Of a stretch of DNA of 64,000 nt, positions 60,447 through 64,000 are shown piece by piece. The stretch covers positions 186,001 to 250,000 of the forward strand of contig NZ_QGDB01000003.1 of NCBI RefSeq assembly GCF_003149535.1. Direction: 5' to 3'. Below the pieces are notes generated by a model. That model was not told where the DNA came from. It worked only from the letters and a program-made list of their open reading frames with translations, and ran no database searches. The DNA is from Falsochrobactrum shanghaiense (GTDB lineage: Bacteria > Pseudomonadota > Alphaproteobacteria > Rhizobiales > Rhizobiaceae). Each line of letters starts with the position of its first letter. Within the stretch, counting starts at the first letter, position 1. The position numbers and the translations under genes were made by a program.

Positions 60447-60466
60447 GTCTCCTTCGCAGAGGAGAC
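60447..60466 (-). other. Hairpin in the folE leader
   Basis: GTCTCCT-TCGCAG-AGGAGAC has perfect 7-bp arms 16 bp upstream of the folE ATG. In the folE mRNA it stands immediately before the ribosome site and itself contains a GGAG. It may affect translation or be the 5' end of the transcript. Confidence 0.5.
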
Positions 60467-60692
60467 GAGTTAAACGGACAATACAACGATACGCTTTTGC
60501 GAGCGGGCGATGTATTGATCCGGCACCATCAGGCTGCCGGATGGATATTCGTGCGGCTGCCCGTCACCATGTGATAATCTGTCCATGGCGCAGTCGCGAC
60601 TTGCCTATTATATAGACATGAAAATGCAACTTCAAACCATGGCTGGCTGACATTTTTTTGTTTTTGCCCCGCCGGGCGGAAGGTTCGTCTAA

Positions 60693-61133
60693 ATGATCGA
60701 CGATGTTTACAATAAACGTATCCTTGAGTTCGCCGGTAATATCGAGCGGCTCGGACGGCTTGAGAATGCGGATGCGGTGGCAACGGTTCATTCAAAACTG
60801 TGTGGTTCGACCGTCACCGTCTATCTTGGAATGACGGATGGTATCGTCACCGATTTTGCTCACGAAGTGAAAGCCTGTGCGCTGGGGCAGGCGTCTTCTT
60901 CGGTCATGGCGCGTAATGTCATTGGCACTTCGGCTGAAGAACTCAAGGCCGTCCGCGATACGATGTATCGAATGCTCAAGGAAAATGGCCCCGCTCCGCA
61001 GGGCCGTTTTGAGGATCTGAAATATTTTGAACCAGTGCGTGAATATAAGGCCCGCCATGCCTCCACGCTGCTGACATTCGATGCCGTCGCCGATTGCATT
61101 CGCCAGATCGAGGAAAAGGCGAAGGCTGCGTGA
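60693..61133 (+). CDS. Iron-sulfur cluster assembly scaffold protein (IscU/NifU N-terminal type)
   Basis: 146 residues with the three conserved scaffold cysteines Cys37 (SKLCGSTV), Cys62 (EVKACALGQASSS) and Cys135 (VADCIRQIE). Such proteins hold nascent Fe-S clusters. The SxCG/CALG pattern and length fit an alphaproteobacterial subgroup found next to yidD rather than in a suf or isc operon. No desulfurase gene is nearby, so its place in the SUF-dominated pathway of these bacteria is unclear. yidD starts 1 bp after its stop. Confidence 0.88.
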   Translation: MIDDVYNKRILEFAGNIERLGRLENADAVATVHSKLCGSTVTVYLGMTDGIVTDFAHEVKACALGQASSSVMARNVIGTSAEELKAVRDTMYRMLKENGPAPQGRFEDLKYFEPVREYKARHASTLLTFDAVADCIRQIEEKAKAA

Positions 61134-61134
61134 T

Positions 61135-61500
61135 ATGTGCTCTTGTGGTCGAAACCATACGGAAACTGCACCAAACCACGTCAGGCGGGAGACGCGCAAT
61201 TTCACCGATCCATGGCGCAAAACGCCGGGAAGACTGTTTGGAACCGTGCTGATACGCATTTATCAGTTGACGCTTTCGTCTTTTATCGGCAATTCCTGCC
61301 GCCATATGCCGACCTGTTCGGAATATGCCTATGAAGCGATTGCGCGTCATGGCTTTTGGAACGGCGGCTGGCTCGGACTCTTCCGCGTCGTACGCTGCGG
61401 CCCTTTCGGAACGCATGGTTTCGATCCGGTGCCGCAAATGCTTTCCGCACGCCAGCACTGGTATATGCCGTGGCGGTTCTGGCGGCGCGAAAAGAGTTGA
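61135..61500 (+). CDS. yidD: Membrane protein insertion efficiency factor YidD
   Basis: 121 residues; the conserved core is LIRIYQLTLSSFIGNSCRHM, PTCSEYAYEAIARHG and GLFRVVRCGPFGTHGFDPVP. YidD assists YidC/Sec insertion of inner-membrane proteins. The N-terminal 35 residues are a polar extension with a CxC pair (MCSCGRN). Start at 61135 immediately follows the scaffold gene; a longer frame from 61081 lies within it. Elsewhere yidD is often with rnpA-yidC; here it is paired with an IscU-like gene, as in other Rhizobiales by my recollection. Confidence 0.93.
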   Translation: MCSCGRNHTETAPNHVRRETRNFTDPWRKTPGRLFGTVLIRIYQLTLSSFIGNSCRHMPTCSEYAYEAIARHGFWNGGWLGLFRVVRCGPFGTHGFDPVPQMLSARQHWYMPWRFWRREKS

Positions 61501-61531
61501 ATTCTCGCCCCTTATGGGCGAAAGCACATCC

Positions 61532-61563
61532 TGTTATGTAACTAAACGCTTATTTACATAACA
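61532..61563. promoter_or_regulatory. Long perfect inverted repeat upstream of thrS
   Basis: TGTTATGTAA-N12-TTACATAACA: perfect 10-bp AT-rich arms ending 52 bp before the thrS ATG. It looks more like a protein-binding site than a terminator, having low GC and no T tract. A second small hairpin (TCGCCC/GGGCGA, ~61504-61520) lies upstream. Confidence 0.55.
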
Positions 61564-61615
61564 ATTCGAAAAACCACCCGCAATCGTTGGCGGGACTGGA
61601 TAAGGAAGAACATAA

Positions 61616-63595
61616 ATGTCGAATAATGTTTCCCTGCAATTTCCTGACGGCTCACAGCGCGAATATGACGCCGCAATGACCGGTGCCGAGCTTGCGGAAT
61701 CAATCTCGAAATCGCTGGCGAAAAAGGCAGTCGCCTATGCAGTCGATGGCACCGTGCGCGATCTTTCCGACCCGCTGGGCAATTCCGGCAAGGTGGAAAT
61801 CCTGACCCGCGAAGACCCGCGTGCACTGGAACTCATCCGCCACGATACAGCCCATGTGCTGGCCGAGGCCGTGCAGGAGCTTTTTCCCGGAACGCAGGTG
61901 ACGATCGGACCGGTCATCGAAAACGGGTTCTATTATGATTTTGCCCGCAACGAACCGTTCACGCTCGATGATCTGCCGGTGATCGAAAAGAAGATGCGCG
62001 AAATCATTGCGCGCAACAAGCCGTTCACCAAACAGGTCTGGTCACGCGAAAAGGCAAAACAGGTATTTGCCGACAAGGGCGAAAGCTACAAGGTCGAACT
62101 GGTGGATGCGATCCCGGAAGGTCAGGACCTCAAGATTTACAATCAGGGCGAGTGGTTCGATCTTTGCCGCGGGCCGCATATGGCTTCCACCGGCCAGATT
62201 GGAAATTCCTTCAAGCTGATGAAGGTCGCGGGCGCCTACTGGCGCGGGGACGCCAATAATCCGATGCTGACGCGCATCTATGGCACGGCCTTTGCCAATG
62301 ACAATGATCTTCAAGCCTATCTGCATATGCTTGAAGAAGCCGAAAAGCGCGACCATCGCCGCCTTGGCCGCGAGATGGACCTGTTCCATTTTCAGGAAGA
62401 AGGTCCGGGCGTTGTCTTCTGGCACGCCAAAGGCTGGAAAATGTTCCAGACGCTGGTGAGCTATATGCGCCGTCGTCTCGACAATCATGGCTATCAGGAA
62501 GTCAATGCGCCGCAGGTGCTCGACAAATCGCTGTGGGAAACCTCCGGGCACTGGGGCTGGTATCGCGACAATATGTTCAAGGTGACGGTCGCTTCGGACG
62601 AAACCGATGATGACCGCGTCTTTGCGTTGAAGCCGATGAATTGTCCCGGCCATGTGATGATTTTCAAGCACGGCCTCAAATCCTATCGCGACCTGCCGAT
62701 CAAGCTGGCGGAATTTGGCAACGTGCATCGCTATGAGCCGTCCGGCGCGCTGCATGGTCTGATGCGCGTGCGCGGCTTCACGCAGGATGACGCGCATATT
62801 TTCTGCACCGAAGATCAGATGGCTGCGGAATGCCTGCGCATCAATGATCTCATCTTGTCGGTCTACAAGGATTTCGGCTTTGAAGAGATCACGATCAAGC
62901 TTTCCACGCGGCCTGAAAAACGGGTAGGATCGGACGAGCTTTGGGATCGCGCCGAAACCGTAATGATGAATGTTCTGGAGCAAATTCAGCAGCAGTCGAA
63001 TGGTATCAAAACCGGCATCCTGCCGGGTGAGGGCGCATTCTATGGGCCGAAGTTCGAATATACGCTGAAAGATGCGATCGGCCGCGAATGGCAGTGCGGA
63101 ACCACGCAGGTTGACTTCAATTTGCCGGAACGTTTCGGGGCCTTTTATATCGACAAGGATTCCGAAAAGCGCCAGCCGGTCATGATCCATCGCGCGATCT
63201 GCGGTTCGATGGAGCGTTTCCTCGGTATTCTGATCGAGAACTTCGCCGGTCACATGCCGCTGTGGTTTGCACCGGTTCAGGTGGTGGTTGCGACCATTAC
63301 CTCGGAAGCCGATGAATATGCACTTGAAGCGGCAGCCAAACTCAAGGAAGCGGGCCTGCAAGTGGAGACGGACCTGCGCAATGAGAAGATCAACTACAAG
63401 GTGCGCGAACATTCACTACAGAAGGTTCCCGTGATTCTTGTTTGCGGCAAGCGCGAGGCGGAAGAGAAATCCGTCAATATGCGCCGGTTGGGTTCTCGTG
63501 ACCAGGAATCCATGTCGTTGGATGAGGCAATCGCGCGCCTGCGCGTCGAAGCAACCCCGCCGGACCTTCTGCGGCGGGCTCAGAACAAAAACTGA
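61616..63595 (+). CDS. thrS: Threonyl-tRNA synthetase
   Basis: Class II synthetase, 659 residues: N-terminal TGS domain (1-~63), the editing domain (~64-230) with [11 protein letters not shown] (HxxxH), and the catalytic core with zinc-binding Cys in [10 protein letters not shown], motif 2 around [20 protein letters not shown] and motif 3 [15 protein letters not shown]. The anticodon-binding domain (~550-650) completes it. Length is normal. GGAAGAACATAA precedes the ATG. A long inverted repeat lies in the leader. Convergent with the partial gene at the window end. Confidence 0.98.
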   Translation: MSNNVSLQFPDGSQREYDAAMTGAELAESISKSLAKKAVAYAVDGTVRDLSDPLGNSGKVEILTREDPRALELIRHDTAHVLAEAVQELFPGTQVTIGPVIENGFYYDFARNEPFTLDDLPVIEKKMREIIARNKPFTKQVWSREKAKQVFADKGESYKVELVDAIPEGQDLKIYNQGEWFDLCRGPHMASTGQIGNSFKLMKVAGAYWRGDANNPMLTRIYGTAFANDNDLQAYLHMLEEAEKRDHRRLGREMDLFHFQEEGPGVVFWHAKGWKMFQTLVSYMRRRLDNHGYQEVNAPQVLDKSLWETSGHWGWYRDNMFKVTVASDETDDDRVFALKPMNCPGHVMIFKHGLKSYRDLPIKLAEFGNVHRYEPSGALHGLMRVRGFTQDDAHIFCTEDQMAAECLRINDLILSVYKDFGFEEITIKLSTRPEKRVGSDELWDRAETVMMNVLEQIQQQSNGIKTGILPGEGAFYGPKFEYTLKDAIGREWQCGTTQVDFNLPERFGAFYIDKDSEKRQPVMIHRAICGSMERFLGILIENFAGHMPLWFAPVQVVVATITSEADEYALEAAAKLKEAGLQVETDLRNEKINYKVREHSLQKVPVILVCGKREAEEKSVNMRRLGSRDQESMSLDEAIARLRVEATPPDLLRRAQNKN

Positions 63596-63610
63596 AGCGT
63601 TTTCAGAATA

Positions 63611-63643
63611 AAAGGCCCGCCCGATCATATCGGGCGGGCCTTT
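63611..63643. terminator. Bidirectional terminator after thrS
   Basis: AAAGGCCCGCCCGAT-CAT-ATCGGGCGGGCCTTT: a perfect 15-bp stem, GC-rich, with short A and T tracts, between thrS (plus) and the minus-strand partial gene. Confidence 0.9.
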
Positions 63644-63659
63644 CGATCTTCAGAGTGGT

Positions 63660-64000
63660 TCAATCGGCGGCGTCATCCGGGACTTCGTAATCGCTGCTGG
63701 CCACCACTTCGATCTCTTCATTATTGCCCGATTCAACCTTGAAATCGCGCTGATAGATGCGGTCCTTGTTTTTGGCGACCGCAACATACTCGCCTTCCAT
63801 CAAAACCATCGAGGAATAGGCGCCCACGCTTTCGCGCACCACATCGCCGGAAACGTTGAGAATCGACCAGGACGTATCGGCCAGAGCCTCACCACCTTTT
63901 TCGCGCACCAGTTTCAAAGTCACTTCAGCCGCCCGGTGCTGCACTGTTGCTTCGGTGAGTTTGCCCGCTTCCACCCGAATATCCGCGCGAATGATCGCAT
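63660..64000 (-). CDS. Unidentified protein, C-terminal part (5' end outside window)
   Basis: The minus-strand frame is open to the window edge, so the gene continues beyond it; about 113 C-terminal residues are visible. The sequence alternates hydrophobic and polar residues (VTLKLVREKGGEALADTSWS; LMEGEYVAVAKNKDRIYQRD), which suggests beta-sandwich domains like those of carboxypeptidase-regulatory or surface proteins. It ends in an acidic tail (SSDYEVPDDAAD). I do not recognise the family and name no function. An internal GTG at 63974 is unlikely to be the true start. Confidence 0.75.
   Translation of the reverse strand, partial: AIIRADIRVEAGKLTEATVQHRAAEVTLKLVREKGGEALADTSWSILNVSGDVVRESVGAYSSMVLMEGEYVAVAKNKDRIYQRDFKVESGNNEEIEVVASSDYEVPDDAAD

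Noticed and set aside
60610-60640. TGA...TCA motif upstream of the IscU-like gene as an iron-responsive RirA site
   Set aside because: The spacing is 10 nt, not the 9 of the described TGA-N9-TCA element, and the flanks do not fit.

Overview
The window is a stretch of conserved chromosome from an alphaproteobacterium of the order Rhizobiales. It most likely belongs to the family Brucellaceae (Brucella in the broad sense, including the former Ochrobactrum). The reasons are gene order (eno-ftsB-pdhABC-lpdA-lipA, dusB-ntrBC-ntrYX-trkA-hfq-hflX, clpP-clpX-lon-hupB), E1-beta with its own lipoyl domain, a fused IspDF, LexA sites of the GTTC-N7-GTTC type, and four copies of a ~105-bp palindromic repeat resembling the Bru-RS elements described in Brucella. 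I could not run a search, so the species is left open. No prophage, insertion sequence, CRISPR array, rRNA or plasmid gene was seen; one tRNA (Leu, GAG) is present.

Layout. 1-9.4 kb: end of enolase, a DUF2165 membrane protein, cell-division protein FtsB, the pyruvate dehydrogenase complex (pdhA, pdhB, pdhC, lpdA), a small membrane protein, lipoyl synthase and a COQ10/RatA-like protein. PDH subunits and the enzyme that makes their lipoyl cofactor are therefore neighbours. 9.4-11.2 kb (minus): a CinA-type amidase and IspDF. 11.2-22.1 kb: dusB-ntrB-ntrC, ntrY-ntrX, trkA, hfq, hflX (nitrogen/redox signalling, potassium uptake, RNA chaperone). 22.2-27.7 kb: protein quality control (clpP, clpX, lon) and HU. 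27.8-32.2 kb: uvrA and ssb, divergent, with two LexA-type SOS boxes, a repeat and a possible small RNA between them.

32.3-40.2 kb: a complete carbon-phosphorus lyase cluster, divergent regulator phnF and phnG-H-I-J-K-L-(hexapeptide transferase)-M-N, mostly stop/start overlapped, without the phnCDE transporter. 40.2-48.3 kb: marC, gyrA, an unlisted 49-aa membrane peptide gene, coaD, two cyclophilins, queA and tgt. 48.4-53.3 kb: a TetR repressor divergent from an RND efflux pump, with a perfect palindrome in the shared promoter. 53.4-57.8 kb: a luciferase-like flavin oxidoreductase, then a LysR regulator divergent from glutaryl-CoA dehydrogenase and a CoA-transferase (probable glutarate catabolism). 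57.9-64 kb: tRNA-Leu, a patatin-like protein, hisI, folE, an IscU/NifU-like scaffold, yidD, thrS and an unidentified partial gene.

Most genes are ordinary housekeeping. The observations most worth a second look are the paired SOS boxes with a repeat lodged at the uvrA promoter, an orphan terminator suggesting a small RNA, the 49-aa peptide gene behind gyrA, a TGT that has lost three of four zinc ligands, an NtrX lacking GAFTGA, and several unexplained leader structures (thrS, queA, folE, the gcdH-linked CoA-transferase). I found no convincing wholly new multi-gene system.
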